Positions 1 to 7,243 of a stretch of 64,000 nucleotides of DNA are shown one piece after another; the first letter of the stretch is position 1, and every line of letters starts with the position of its first letter. The notes beneath the pieces are model-generated. The model worked only from the letters and a program-made list of their open reading frames with translations. It had not been told where the DNA came from and searched no databases. The stretch comes from Actinoplanes octamycinicus (lineage in GTDB: Bacteria > Actinomycetota > Actinomycetes > Mycobacteriales > Micromonosporaceae): contig NZ_JACHNB010000001.1 in the NCBI RefSeq assembly GCF_014205225.1, forward strand, positions 1,922,001 through 1,986,000, read 5' to 3'. Position numbers and translations under genes: made by a program.

Positions 1-94
1 ACACGTCGATCTTGCCGTCGTGGTTGGCGTCGCTGGTGATCAGGTCGACGCGGTCGTCGCCCCGGGTCTCGACGATCTCCTGCGGCTCGCTCAT
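1..94 (-). CDS. N-terminal part of a hypothetical protein with an EF-hand-like Asp-rich stretch
   Basis: Reading leftward from an ATG at 94, preceded by a good ribosome binding site (GAAGGAGA), the frame stays open to the window edge. The visible 31 residues begin MSEPQEIVETRG and end in DANHDGKIDV, which resembles a calcium-loop or dockerin-like DxNxDGxxD motif. The rest of the gene is outside the window, so no function is assigned. Confidence 0.6.
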   Translation of the reverse strand, partial: MSEPQEIVETRGDDRVDLITSDANHDGKIDV

Positions 95-247
95 CTCGTC
101 TCCTTCAGCTCGGACTCCGCACGACTGTGCCGCTTCGTCACCCCCGGCACAACCGCCACATCAATACCCGGCACACGCAAGCGGCAGTCCGCCCGCTGTG
201 ACGGGTATCGCTGGTACCGGCCGCGACCGGGGGTAACGTACGCCGTC

Positions 248-667
248 GTGGATATCGCGGCAGACGGCATGCAGCACCTCTTCACCAGCAACGGGGGCGG
301 TGCGCTCGCCGAGCGGATGGGCATCGTGATCACCGAGGCGAGCGCCGAGCGGGTGGTCGGGACGATGCCGGTCGAGGGCAACACCCAGCCGTACGGTCTG
401 CTGCACGGCGGGGCGTCCTGCGTGCTCGCCGAGACCCTCGGCTCGGTCGGCGCGGTGCTGCACGGGCAGACCGTGAACCGGCCGTTCGCGGTCGGCGTGG
501 ACATCAACGCCACGCACCACAAGGCGGCCCGCTCCGGGCTGGTCACCGGGACCGCGGTGCCGGTGCACCGGGGCCGCGCGGTCGCCACCTACGAGGTGGT
601 CCTGGAGGACGAGGCCGGCGAGCGGGTCTGCACCGCCCGGATCACCTGTCTGCTGCGCGGCGCTTGA
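248..667 (+). CDS. PaaI-type hotdog-fold thioesterase
   Basis: A protein of about 139 residues with the central hotdog signature NTQPYGLLHGGASCVLAETLGS, typical of acyl-CoA thioesterases of the PaaI/YdiI group (hydrolysis of small or aromatic acyl-CoAs in the cytoplasm). The C-terminal half, with the VDINATHHKAARSG and VHRGRAVATYEV strands, also fits the fold. The frame is open further upstream, but homologous sequence begins near the GTG at 248; the ATG at 269 is an alternative. It is divergent from the partial gene at 1-94. The substrate cannot be told from sequence. Confidence 0.85.
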   Translation: MDIAADGMQHLFTSNGGGALAERMGIVITEASAERVVGTMPVEGNTQPYGLLHGGASCVLAETLGSVGAVLHGQTVNRPFAVGVDINATHHKAARSGLVTGTAVPVHRGRAVATYEVVLEDEAGERVCTARITCLLRGA

Positions 668-729
668 TCAGTAAGGGTTCTGCACTGATCAACAGGCAGT
701 CCTTGACGGTTCCGCGTACGGTTCTCAAC

Positions 730-1119
730 GTGACCGAAGTACCACAGCATGCGTTCGACGACGCCACGCAGATCCTGACCTGCGCTCTCAGTGGTGACAG
801 CGATGCTGTGGCCAGCACCTTCGACGCCGTCGTCTCCCGCGACGGCGTGGTCGGCGCCTGGGACGTCGCGTGGTGCCTGGCCGCGACCATGGTCGGTGGC
901 CTGCCGGGCGGTGGCGGCTGGACCCTGGAGTTCCCCGGCATCGACGACGCGCGGTATGACAAGCGCTGGGTCGCCCGTTTCGTCAGCGCGTATGTGAACG
1001 GCGACTTCCCGACCGGCGAGGCGCTCTTCGGCGCCGCGATCGCCGACGGCCAGCTGCCGGAGTGCCTGCTCGCTCTGGCCGGCTCCACGGTGGCCACGCT
1101 GCGTCATCGGGCGGCGTGA
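730..1119 (+). CDS. Hypothetical protein
   Basis: About 129 residues from the GTG at 730 (VTEVPQHAFDDATQILTCALSG). It is acidic and Ala/Gly rich, with no signal peptide or transmembrane segment, and I recognise no domain. Codon use is normal for the region (third positions almost all G or C), which supports real coding. The start is uncertain because no strong ribosome binding site precedes it. It converges on the gene at 1121-1429, leaving almost no space between the two stops. Confidence 0.6.
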   Translation: MTEVPQHAFDDATQILTCALSGDSDAVASTFDAVVSRDGVVGAWDVAWCLAATMVGGLPGGGGWTLEFPGIDDARYDKRWVARFVSAYVNGDFPTGEALFGAAIADGQLPECLLALAGSTVATLRHRAA

Positions 1120-1120
1120 C

Positions 1121-1429
1121 TCAGCCCTTCTTGTGGTACAACGCCTTCGCGTACTGCGTACCGGCGGCGGTGTTGTACATCGACGCGAGCGACATGAAGA
1201 ACTGGTTGTCGGAGATCGCCCGGGACGCCTGGGCGGTGCCGGCGTAACGGATGTCCGCCTCCGCCTCGGACAGCCCGCGCGCCTTGAACTGCCGGCGCAT
1301 CGCCAGCTTGCCGCCGCGGAAGGCGTCCGCGGCCTCCTCGGCCAACTTCATGAAGGACATCGCCTTCTCACTCAGCGCCTCGGCCAGGTTGTAGGCCGTC
1401 TGCTCTTCCTCGTTGGTGAAGGTCTGCAC
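1121..1429 (-). CDS. Small helical hypothetical protein
   Basis: About 102 residues from a GTG at 1429 that has GGAGG nine bases upstream. The frame extends further upstream, but that part is Arg-rich and unlike protein. The sequence (TNEEEQTAYNLAEALSEKAMSFMKLAEEAADAFRGGKLAMRRQFKARGLSEAEADIRY) is mostly amphipathic helix, with no membrane segment. No family is recognised. It is divergent from the secreted repeat protein at 1686. Confidence 0.6.
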   Translation of the reverse strand: MQTFTNEEEQTAYNLAEALSEKAMSFMKLAEEAADAFRGGKLAMRRQFKARGLSEAEADIRYAGTAQASRAISDNQFFMSLASMYNTAAGTQYAKALYHKKG

Positions 1430-1608
1430 GACGCTGCGCCTCCTCGCGAACCGGGGTCCAGAGCGGACCGATCCCGATAACACTCTGATTGAGGCGGCCG
1501 CCGCCTTCAAGAGCCGACGCATGCCGGTGGACAGCCGATCCACCGTGGAGAGTGACCGCCATCACAGCCAATGCGACCGTCAATGGGTCGAAACGGGGAG
1601 GCGCGCCG

Positions 1609-1622
1609 GAACGGTACCGTTC
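1609..1622. promoter_or_regulatory. Perfect 14-bp palindrome upstream of the RTX-like gene
   Basis: GAACGGTACCGTTC is a perfect palindrome centred about 70 bases before the ATG at 1686 and about 185 bases before the start of the divergent gene at 1429. It is a likely dimeric repressor site (TetR-like geometry). No regulator gene is adjacent, so the binder is unknown. Confidence 0.4.
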
Positions 1623-1685
1623 TACGATGGGCCGTCCTTCGGTGATCGACACCGCCGAATCCGCTTCTCACGGGGGAACGCCTTC

Positions 1686-2744
1686 ATGTTCTTGACCAGT
1701 CGCAAGGCTCTCGCCACGATCGGCGCCACCGCCGCCGCGGTGGTGGCCACCACCACCCTCTTCGCCGCTCCGGCGCAGGCGGCCACCGCCGGCCTGGCCC
1801 GGGTGTCCGGCACCACCGTCAAGTTCAACGCGCTGATGACCAAGTCGAACTCGCTGGTCATCACGGTCTCCGGCCGCACCGTCACGCTGAACGACAAGGT
1901 CGCCATCAAGGCCGGCAAGGGCTGCAAGGCGGTCAAGGGCGACAAGACCAAGGTCAAGTGCACCACCAGCTCGAAGCCGAAGAAGCTGGTCATCGCTCTC
2001 GGCGACAAGAACGACAAGGTCTACAACAAGACCGGCATCTACATGCTGGCCGACGGCGGCTCCGGCAACGACACCCTCTGGGGCGGTAGCGGCGCCGACC
2101 AGCTGCAGGGCGCGTCCGGCGTGGACAAGCTCTACGGCCAGAACGGCAACGACAAGCTGTTCGGCGAGACCGGCAACGACCTGCTCAGCGGTGGCGCCGG
2201 CGACGACAACATCTACGGGGGCACCGGCAACGACAAGGCCTGGGGCAACGCCGGCAAGGACCTGATCACCGGCGACGCGGGCACCGACGGCGCCTGGGGC
2301 GGTGCCGGCGACGACACGATCTACGGCTACGCCGGCAACGACTGGCTGTACGGCGAGGACGGCGTCGACGTGATCTTCGGCGACGACTACAAGATCGGCT
2401 CCTACGGCACCGACACCATCGACGGCGGCAACGGCAACGATGGCATCGCGGCCGGTTACGGGTACGACAAGGTCTACGGCAGCAACCAGGACGACATCCT
2501 CTGGGGCGCCTACTTCGACCCGTACTCGGACGACCTGCACCCGGTCGGCATCGCCGGCCCGGACTACCTCAACGGCGGCAACCACGCCACCCGCGGCGAC
2601 GCCTGCATCACCGCCGGCGGCGCCACCTACAGCGAGTGCGAGTACACCTGGGCGGACGCCACCGTCTCCTCGCTCGACGCCAAGTCGACCCGCCCGGAGA
2701 TCCCCGCCGACCTGAAGAAGCGCCTCACCGACGCCATCCGCTGA
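1686..2744 (+). CDS. Secreted RTX-like calcium-binding repeat protein
   Basis: A 352-residue protein starting at the ATG at 1686 with a clear Sec signal peptide (MFLTSRKALATIGATAAAVV, then FAAPAQAA at the cleavage site). From about residue 115 it carries at least ten GGxGxDxLxG nonapeptide repeats of the haemolysin/serralysin type, which bind calcium as a beta-roll. It lacks a protease or lipase domain, so it looks like a pure repeat or structural exoprotein. Four Cys residues suggest disulfides (CKAVKGDKTKVKC, and CITAGGATYSEC near the C-terminus). A hairpin terminator follows directly. Confidence 0.85.
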   Translation: MFLTSRKALATIGATAAAVVATTTLFAAPAQAATAGLARVSGTTVKFNALMTKSNSLVITVSGRTVTLNDKVAIKAGKGCKAVKGDKTKVKCTTSSKPKKLVIALGDKNDKVYNKTGIYMLADGGSGNDTLWGGSGADQLQGASGVDKLYGQNGNDKLFGETGNDLLSGGAGDDNIYGGTGNDKAWGNAGKDLITGDAGTDGAWGGAGDDTIYGYAGNDWLYGEDGVDVIFGDDYKIGSYGTDTIDGGNGNDGIAAGYGYDKVYGSNQDDILWGAYFDPYSDDLHPVGIAGPDYLNGGNHATRGDACITAGGATYSECEYTWADATVSSLDAKSTRPEIPADLKKRLTDAIR

Positions 2745-2778
2745 CCCTCAGCACGGCATCACCACAGCGCACCACAGC

Positions 2779-2817
2779 GGCGCCCGGCGGTCCTCCGCCG
2801 GGCGCCGCCCCTTTTCC
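2779..2817 (+). terminator. Rho-independent terminator after the RTX-like gene
   Basis: GGCGCCCGGCGG pairs perfectly with CCGCCGGGCGCC (12-bp stem) around a TCCT loop, followed by GCCCCTTTT. It lies 35 bases after the stop codon at 2744. Confidence 0.8.
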
Positions 2818-2936
2818 CGAGAGGGGCGCGGCGCCGCCTTCTTTTCCCGAGAGGGGCGGCGCCGCCCACTTTCCTGAGAGAGGCGCGGCCCCCCTTCCTA
2901 GGAGAGGGCGCGGCGCTGCTCCCTCTCCCGGAAAGC
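2811..2936. repeat. Imperfect tandem repeats of about 28 bp
   Basis: At least three to four degenerate units of the form CTTTTCCCGAGAGGGGCGGC plus GCCGCC follow the terminator. Each unit contains a small self-complementary core (TCCCGAGAGGGG, CCTGAGAGAGG, CCTAGGAGAGGG). No protein-like frame runs through them. They look like hairpin-forming tandem repeats of unknown role. Confidence 0.6.
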
Positions 2937-3556
2937 CCGCACTCGGCACACGGTCCGCTTCCCGCCCGCTCAAACCCTTCCCGGTACGACCGGAGCACCG
3001 CGGCCGCGACGGTGGGACTCAGCCGCCGCTCCACCGGGCACAAGGCGGCGTGAGGCCGGCTGTCGACGCGGCGAATGCAGTGTTGCGACAGCAGCCATCG
3101 TCCGAAAGGGATCACTGCGGAGCGCTGCCCGCGATGACGCGACCGGAGTGCCGCCGATGCATCTCCGATCGCATCCGGGACGCTGTCCGCACCGGGAGCA
3201 GATTTCGGCGGCGATGACGCGGCCCGAGAGCGCCGATGCATCCCCGATCGCATCCGGGACGCTGTCCGACCGTGAGGAGATTTCTGGTGGTGATGACGGT
3301 GGGATCTTCCGGGCGCCGATTGCGCCGCGAGCAAAGCTGTGGCGGCGATCACGGCTGGATTTCCGGACGCTGATCGCAGCGAGAGCGGAGCTGTGGCCGC
3401 GGTGGAACTCTCGGACGCTGATCGGATGGCGAGCAAGGTGTGGCCGCGTTCACAGATCGATTTTCGCGGCTCGCCGGCGAATGGCCCGGTGCCGAAAATG
3501 ACGAAGCCCCCGACCGCGACAGCGGCGAGGGCTTGCGTACCGAGTTTCAGTGAGAG
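2937..3556. repeat. Gene-free spacer with two families of degenerate direct repeats
   Basis: No convincing gene lies between the RTX-like gene and the tRNA cluster. Bases about 3132-3291 hold two copies of a unit of about 80 bp containing the shared string CGCATCCGGGACGCTGTCCG (3171-3190 and about 3250-3269). Bases about 3330-3460 hold three shorter degenerate units built on GAGC-A/G-AAGCTGTGGC-GCG followed by TCGGACGCTGATCG. The open frames through here are shadows of the repeats. Confidence 0.5.
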
Positions 3557-3630
3557 TGGCCAGGGGCGGGGTCGAACCGCCGACCTTCCGATTTTCAGTC
3601 GGACGCTCGTACCAACTGAGCTACCTGGCC
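3557..3630 (-). tRNA. tRNA-Phe (GAA)
   Basis: On the minus strand GGCCAGG pairs with CCTGGCC, the D-arm is GCTCAGTTGGTACGAGC, the anticodon loop is CTGAAAA (anticodon GAA), and the T-arm is GCGGTTCGACCCCGC. Discriminator A; CCA is not encoded. It is the last gene of a Glu-Asp-Phe cluster. Confidence 0.96.
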
Positions 3631-3645
3631 GCGCTTGGTGCTTTG

Positions 3646-3719
3646 CGGTCCTGACGGGACTTGAACCCGCGACCTCCGCCTTGACAGGGCGGCGAGCACT
3701 CCAACTGCTCCACAGGACC
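3646..3719 (-). tRNA. tRNA-Asp (GTC)
   Basis: On the minus strand GGTCCTG pairs with CAGGACC, the anticodon loop is CTGTCAA (anticodon GTC), and the T-arm is CGCGGGTTCAAGTCCCG. Discriminator G. It lies 15 bases from tRNA-Phe and 61 from tRNA-Glu, so probably in one transcript. Confidence 0.96.
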
Positions 3720-3780
3720 TTGCTATTCACTTCTGCCTTACCGCTGGTGTGTCAGCGATTTGCGTCGCTAACCTTACCAG

Positions 3781-3853
3781 TACCCCCAACGGGATTCGAA
3801 CCCGTGCTACCGCCTTGAAAGGGCGGCGTCCTAGGCCACTAGACGATGAGGGC
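3781..3853 (-). tRNA. tRNA-Glu (TTC)
   Basis: On the minus strand it begins GCCCTCATCGTCTAGTGG, the anticodon loop is CTTTCAA (anticodon TTC), the T-arm is CACGGGTTCGAATCCCGT, and the discriminator is A. It is first in the Glu-Asp-Phe order common in actinobacteria. Confidence 0.96.
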
Positions 3854-4024
3854 AACTCCGCCATCATTGCACATCGAGCTGGCGACTCGATCAGCAACGT
3901 TTGGTGGCCTTCGCCCCAACCGCGCCCCGTTGAGGCCTGCAAAGCATATGTGATCCACCGAGCGCCCGCCAAATCGGTATCCCCCTTTTCGTTCGCAAGT
4001 CGCTGACCTGCGAAAACGAGGGGC

Positions 4025-4882
4025 TTAGATCGATGCCAGCAAGTGCAACGCCTCGCCCAGGCCGGTCAGCCGGGTGACCCCGATCGGAAGATCGTCTTCC
4101 GGCCAGCCCGGACCGGCGGCTGCGACCACGATCGGCGGGCATGGGGCGTCCCGGACCCGGGTCAGCTGCTCGACGGTCCCGGTGCGCGGCGTCTGCGACC
4201 AGAGCACCACGGCGGCCGGCCCGGTCCGCCCGATCGCGTCCAGCAGTGCCGCCGAGGGCAGCCGGGCGCCGAAGAGCCGGCACGGCACCCCGGCCTCGCC
4301 CAGCGCGGCGGCGAGCGCCTCCAGGGCGAGCGTGTGCTGCTCCTCGTCGGCGGCGGCGAGCAGGATCCGCGGCACGCCGGCCGGCCGCGGCGTGGTGGCG
4401 AGCACCTCGGTGACCGTCCGGGCGAGCAGGTGCTCGACCTCGATGTAGCGCTGGGTCGTCTGATAGCGATCACCGATGCCGACCAGCACCGGGGACACCA
4501 CGTCGGCCCAGGCGGCCACCACGCCGCGCTGGGTGATCGCCGCGCAGAGGATGTCCCGCATGGCCGGCGCGTCCAGCCGCAACGCGGCCCGGGCCAGCCC
4601 GCGAGCGGCCGCGTCCAGCCGCACCGGGGCCGGATGCAGGGCCGGATCACCCTGCGGGGCGTTCCGGGCCCAGGCGGCGGCCTCAGCGGGCGCCACGCCC
4701 TGCGCGGTGAGCCGTTGCATGACCTGCAACCGGCCCATGTCCTCGGCCGTGTAGCGCCGGTGGTGCCCGGGCTCGTGCCGGCTGGGGCCGAGCCCGTACC
4801 GCTGGTGCCAGGTGCGCAGGGTGGTGACCGCCACACCCAGGCGACGGGCGGCGGCTCCGGCGCTCAGCGCCTCATCGGCCAC
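4025..4882 (-). CDS. MerR-family regulator with a cobalamin-photoreceptor-like C-terminal half (LitR/CarH type)
   Basis: A 285-residue protein. Residues 5-75 form a MerR winged-helix DNA-binding domain (LSAGAAARRLGVAVTTLRTW, then RRYTAEDMGRLQVMQRL). The rest matches the layout of B12-dependent light sensors: a four-helix cap with a W/Y-x9-EH motif (here Y140, E150, H151) and a Rossmann-like domain with E-x-H (H183), the lower cobalt ligand in CarH. The usual cap Trp is replaced by Tyr140. Its ATG overlaps the end of idi by 11 bases, so it is the last gene of the crtE-crtI-idi-merR operon. In Streptomyces, LitR gives light control of carotenoid genes; the neighbouring crt and photolyase genes support the same role here. 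Whether it binds cobalamin is inferred. Confidence 0.85.
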   Translation of the reverse strand: MADEALSAGAAARRLGVAVTTLRTWHQRYGLGPSRHEPGHHRRYTAEDMGRLQVMQRLTAQGVAPAEAAAWARNAPQGDPALHPAPVRLDAAARGLARAALRLDAPAMRDILCAAITQRGVVAAWADVVSPVLVGIGDRYQTTQRYIEVEHLLARTVTEVLATTPRPAGVPRILLAAADEEQHTLALEALAAALGEAGVPCRLFGARLPSAALLDAIGRTGPAAVVLWSQTPRTGTVEQLTRVRDAPCPPIVVAAAGPGWPEDDLPIGVTRLTGLGEALHLLASI

Positions 4883-5723
4883 CCGGCCCCTCCGACAGAA
4901 GCGCGTCCGGCCGCCCGGAGGCAGACCGTTCCGAGGAGGGCCGCCCGGAGGCAGGCCGTTCCGATGAAGGCCGCCCCAAGGAGGCCGGCTCAGCGAAGCG
5001 CCGCGCCGGATGCACCGGCTCAGCGAAGGACCGATCCGCGGTCACCGGCGAGGCGGGGAACTGGTCCGCGGTCACCGGCGAGGCCGAGTACTGGTCCGCG
5101 GTCACCGGCGAGGCCGAGTACTGGTCCGCGGTCACCGGCGAGGCGGACGGCTGGTCCGCGGCGACCGGCGCCGCGGCGGGCCGGCCGGGCAGGCTCGCCA
5201 CCAGCACCTCGAACACCCCGGCCAGCCAGGGCGCGTAGGACTGCGGCGAGGCCGGCAGGTCGGCCCGCAGCGCCGGCACCGAGACCCACCGCAGCTCGGC
5301 GATCTCGGCCGGGTCCGGGGCCGGCTCGACCCCCTCCGGCAGTCGTCCGACCAGTACGTGGTCGTACTCGTGCTCGACCCGGCCGGTGACCGGATCGACC
5401 GCCCGGTAGGTGTAGGTGCCGACCTCGGCCAGCGCGACGCCGCGTACCGAAAGCTCCTCGGACAGGCGGCGACCAGCCGCCTCCGCGACCGTCTCGCCGG
5501 GCCCGGGGTGGCCGCAGCAGCTGTTGCCCCAGCGCAGCGGGAAGCGGGTCTTCACCGCGGCCCGTCGCTGGAGCAGCACGCGTCCCTCGGCGTCCTGGAG
5601 GAAGACCGAGAAGGCCCGGTGCAGCCGCCCCGGCTCCTGGTGCGCGTCGGCGACGGTGGTCGAGCCGATCGCCCGGCCGTCGGTGTCGACCAGCTCGACC
5701 AAGTGGTTCTCCCGCAGGCTCAT
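4872..5723 (-). CDS. idi: Isopentenyl-diphosphate delta-isomerase (type 1) with a repetitive C-terminal tail
   Basis: A 283-residue protein. Residues 1 to about 185 form a Nudix-like type 1 IPP isomerase: FPLRWGNSCCGHPGPGE holds the catalytic Cys and metal-site His, and VEHEYDHVLVG the acidic metal/catalytic segment. It interconverts IPP and DMAPP for the carotenoid pathway. The last 90 or so residues are unlike the family: four 10-residue repeats of the form DQ(Y/F)SASPVTA, then RPSSERPASG-like repeats, probably disordered. Its ATG overlaps the crtI stop by 4 bases and its end overlaps merR, implying translational coupling. Confidence 0.93.
   Translation of the reverse strand: MSLRENHLVELVDTDGRAIGSTTVADAHQEPGRLHRAFSVFLQDAEGRVLLQRRAAVKTRFPLRWGNSCCGHPGPGETVAEAAGRRLSEELSVRGVALAEVGTYTYRAVDPVTGRVEHEYDHVLVGRLPEGVEPAPDPAEIAELRWVSVPALRADLPASPQSYAPWLAGVFEVLVASLPGRPAAAPVAADQPSASPVTADQYSASPVTADQYSASPVTADQFPASPVTADRSFAEPVHPARRFAEPASLGRPSSERPASGRPSSERSASGRPDALLSEGPGGR
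5041..5160. repeat. Four 30-bp tandem repeats inside idi
   Basis: Units at 5041-5070, 5071-5100, 5101-5130 and 5131-5160 are each exactly 30 bp, starting GTCACCGGCGAGGC and ending CTGGTCCGCG; a degenerate fifth starts at 5161. The length keeps the reading frame, so each unit adds ten residues to the Idi tail. A second, less regular repeat of about 35 bp lies at about 4897-4980. Confidence 0.95.
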
Positions 5724-7243
5724 CCGCGTCCTCCTGTGATCCGGCTCGCGGCCAGCTTCCCGGAGATGAGCACCATCGGCACGCCGACACCGGGTTGTGT
5801 GCCCGAACCGGTGAAGACCACGTTCGGTAGCTCGGGGTGCAGGTTCGCCGGGCGGAACGGCCCGGTCTGGGAGAACGAGTGCGCGGCCGCGAACGGTGTG
5901 CCGGCGGCCATCCCGTCGTCCGCCCAGTCGGCCGGCGTGATGATCCGCTCGACCTCCACGCCGTCCCGGAAACCGACGTATCCGCGCTGTTCCAGCGTCT
6001 GCAGCAGCTCGTCGGCGTAGCGCTGGGCGAGGCCGCCGCGCCAGTTCATCGGGCCGGTCTCGAGGTTCGGCGCGGGGGCGAGCACGTAGTACGTCTGCTT
6101 GCCGGGCGGGGCCGCGTCCGGGTCGGTGTGGGTCGGGTTGGTGACCAGCAGTGACGGGTCGCTCATCAGCAGCCCGCGGTTGATCACCTCGTCGAAGGTG
6201 CGCTTCCAGCCCGTACCGAAATGGATGTTGTGATGGGCGATCTTCGAGTACGCCTGCGTCGAACCGATGTGCAGCACCACACAGGACGGTGAGTACTTGA
6301 GGCGGCGCGAGCGGCGCGGCGGGAGCAGGTCGCGGTAGGCGATCGGCAGGTCCGGGTTGAGCACCACGGTGTCGGCCGGGATCAGCTCGCCACCGACGGT
6401 GAGCACGCCGGTCGCCCGGCCGTGCTGGGTGACCACCCGCTCGACCGTGGTGTCGTAACGGAACGTCACGCCATGTTTCTCGGCGGCGCCGGCCAGCGCC
6501 CGGGGCACCGCGTGCATGCCGCCCTTGGGGTAGTACACCCCGACCACCGAGTCGAGGTAGGCGATCACCGCGTAGACCGCGAGCGCGTCGTGCGGGGCCA
6601 TCCCGGCGTACATCGCCTGGAACGAGAAGATCCGCTGGGTACGCGGGTCCCGGAAGTAGTCGTTGATCTTCGGCTGGAGTTTGCGGAACGCGCCCATCCC
6701 GAGCAGCCGCAGCAGGTTCAGGTTGAGCAGGTCGAGCGGGCTGTCCAGGTTCCGGTCGATGAAGTGGTCGCGCTCCAGCTGCCACAGCTGCCGGGTGAAA
6801 TCGACGAACCGCAGGTAACCGTCGGCCTCGCGGGCGCCGCAGACGCCGGCGATCTCGGCGGCCATCCGGGTGGTGTCGGAGCGGACGTCCAGGGTGGAGC
6901 CGTCCGGATAGTACGCCCGGTAGGCCGGGTCGATCGGGGTCAGCTCCAGCCAGTCGGAGAGTTTCTCGCCGACCGCCGCGAGCGGCTCGGCGATCAGGTC
7001 CGGCATGGTCAGCACGGTCGGGCCGGTGTCGAACTCGAAGCCGCCGACCGAGAGCCGGCCGGCCCGGCCGCCCGGCACCGGCTCCCGCTCCACGACGGTG
7101 ACCTCGCGCCCGGCCGCGGCCAGGTGCAGCGCGCAGGACAGGCCGGCCAGGCCGGCCCCGACTATGACGACCCGATCGGTGGGTCCGGTGACAGTGCGCA
7201 CGCCGCGGCTCCAGGGGGTGAACGACGGAGGGGGATTCATCAT
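5720..7243 (-). CDS. crtI: Phytoene desaturase (CrtI type)
   Basis: A 507-residue flavoprotein. The N-terminal FAD dinucleotide motif is VVIVGAGLAGLSCALHLAAA at about residues 25-45, followed by the E of VVEREPVPGGRAG. The family C-terminal motif appears as LPNVVFTGSGTQPGVGVPMV. It dehydrogenates phytoene stepwise toward lycopene at the membrane. The start ATG overlaps the crtE stop (ATGA) and its stop overlaps the idi start (ATGA). No lycopene cyclase, hydroxylase or ketolase is visible nearby, so from this locus alone the product would be lycopene or an earlier intermediate. Confidence 0.95.
   Translation of the reverse strand: MMNPPPSFTPWSRGVRTVTGPTDRVVIVGAGLAGLSCALHLAAAGREVTVVEREPVPGGRAGRLSVGGFEFDTGPTVLTMPDLIAEPLAAVGEKLSDWLELTPIDPAYRAYYPDGSTLDVRSDTTRMAAEIAGVCGAREADGYLRFVDFTRQLWQLERDHFIDRNLDSPLDLLNLNLLRLLGMGAFRKLQPKINDYFRDPRTQRIFSFQAMYAGMAPHDALAVYAVIAYLDSVVGVYYPKGGMHAVPRALAGAAEKHGVTFRYDTTVERVVTQHGRATGVLTVGGELIPADTVVLNPDLPIAYRDLLPPRRSRRLKYSPSCVVLHIGSTQAYSKIAHHNIHFGTGWKRTFDEVINRGLLMSDPSLLVTNPTHTDPDAAPPGKQTYYVLAPAPNLETGPMNWRGGLAQRYADELLQTLEQRGYVGFRDGVEVERIITPADWADDGMAAGTPFAAAHSFSQTGPFRPANLHPELPNVVFTGSGTQPGVGVPMVLISGKLAASRITGGRG

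Noticed and set aside
1668..2585. A 305-residue minus-strand open frame opposite the RTX-like gene
   Set aside because: Composition (Val/Ala/Asp repeats) is the mirror of the GGxGxD repeats; no start signal; the plus-strand gene has a signal peptide and known motif.
5041..5160. Regular 30-bp repeats as a CRISPR array
   Set aside because: Repeats are directly adjacent with no spacers and are in frame inside idi.
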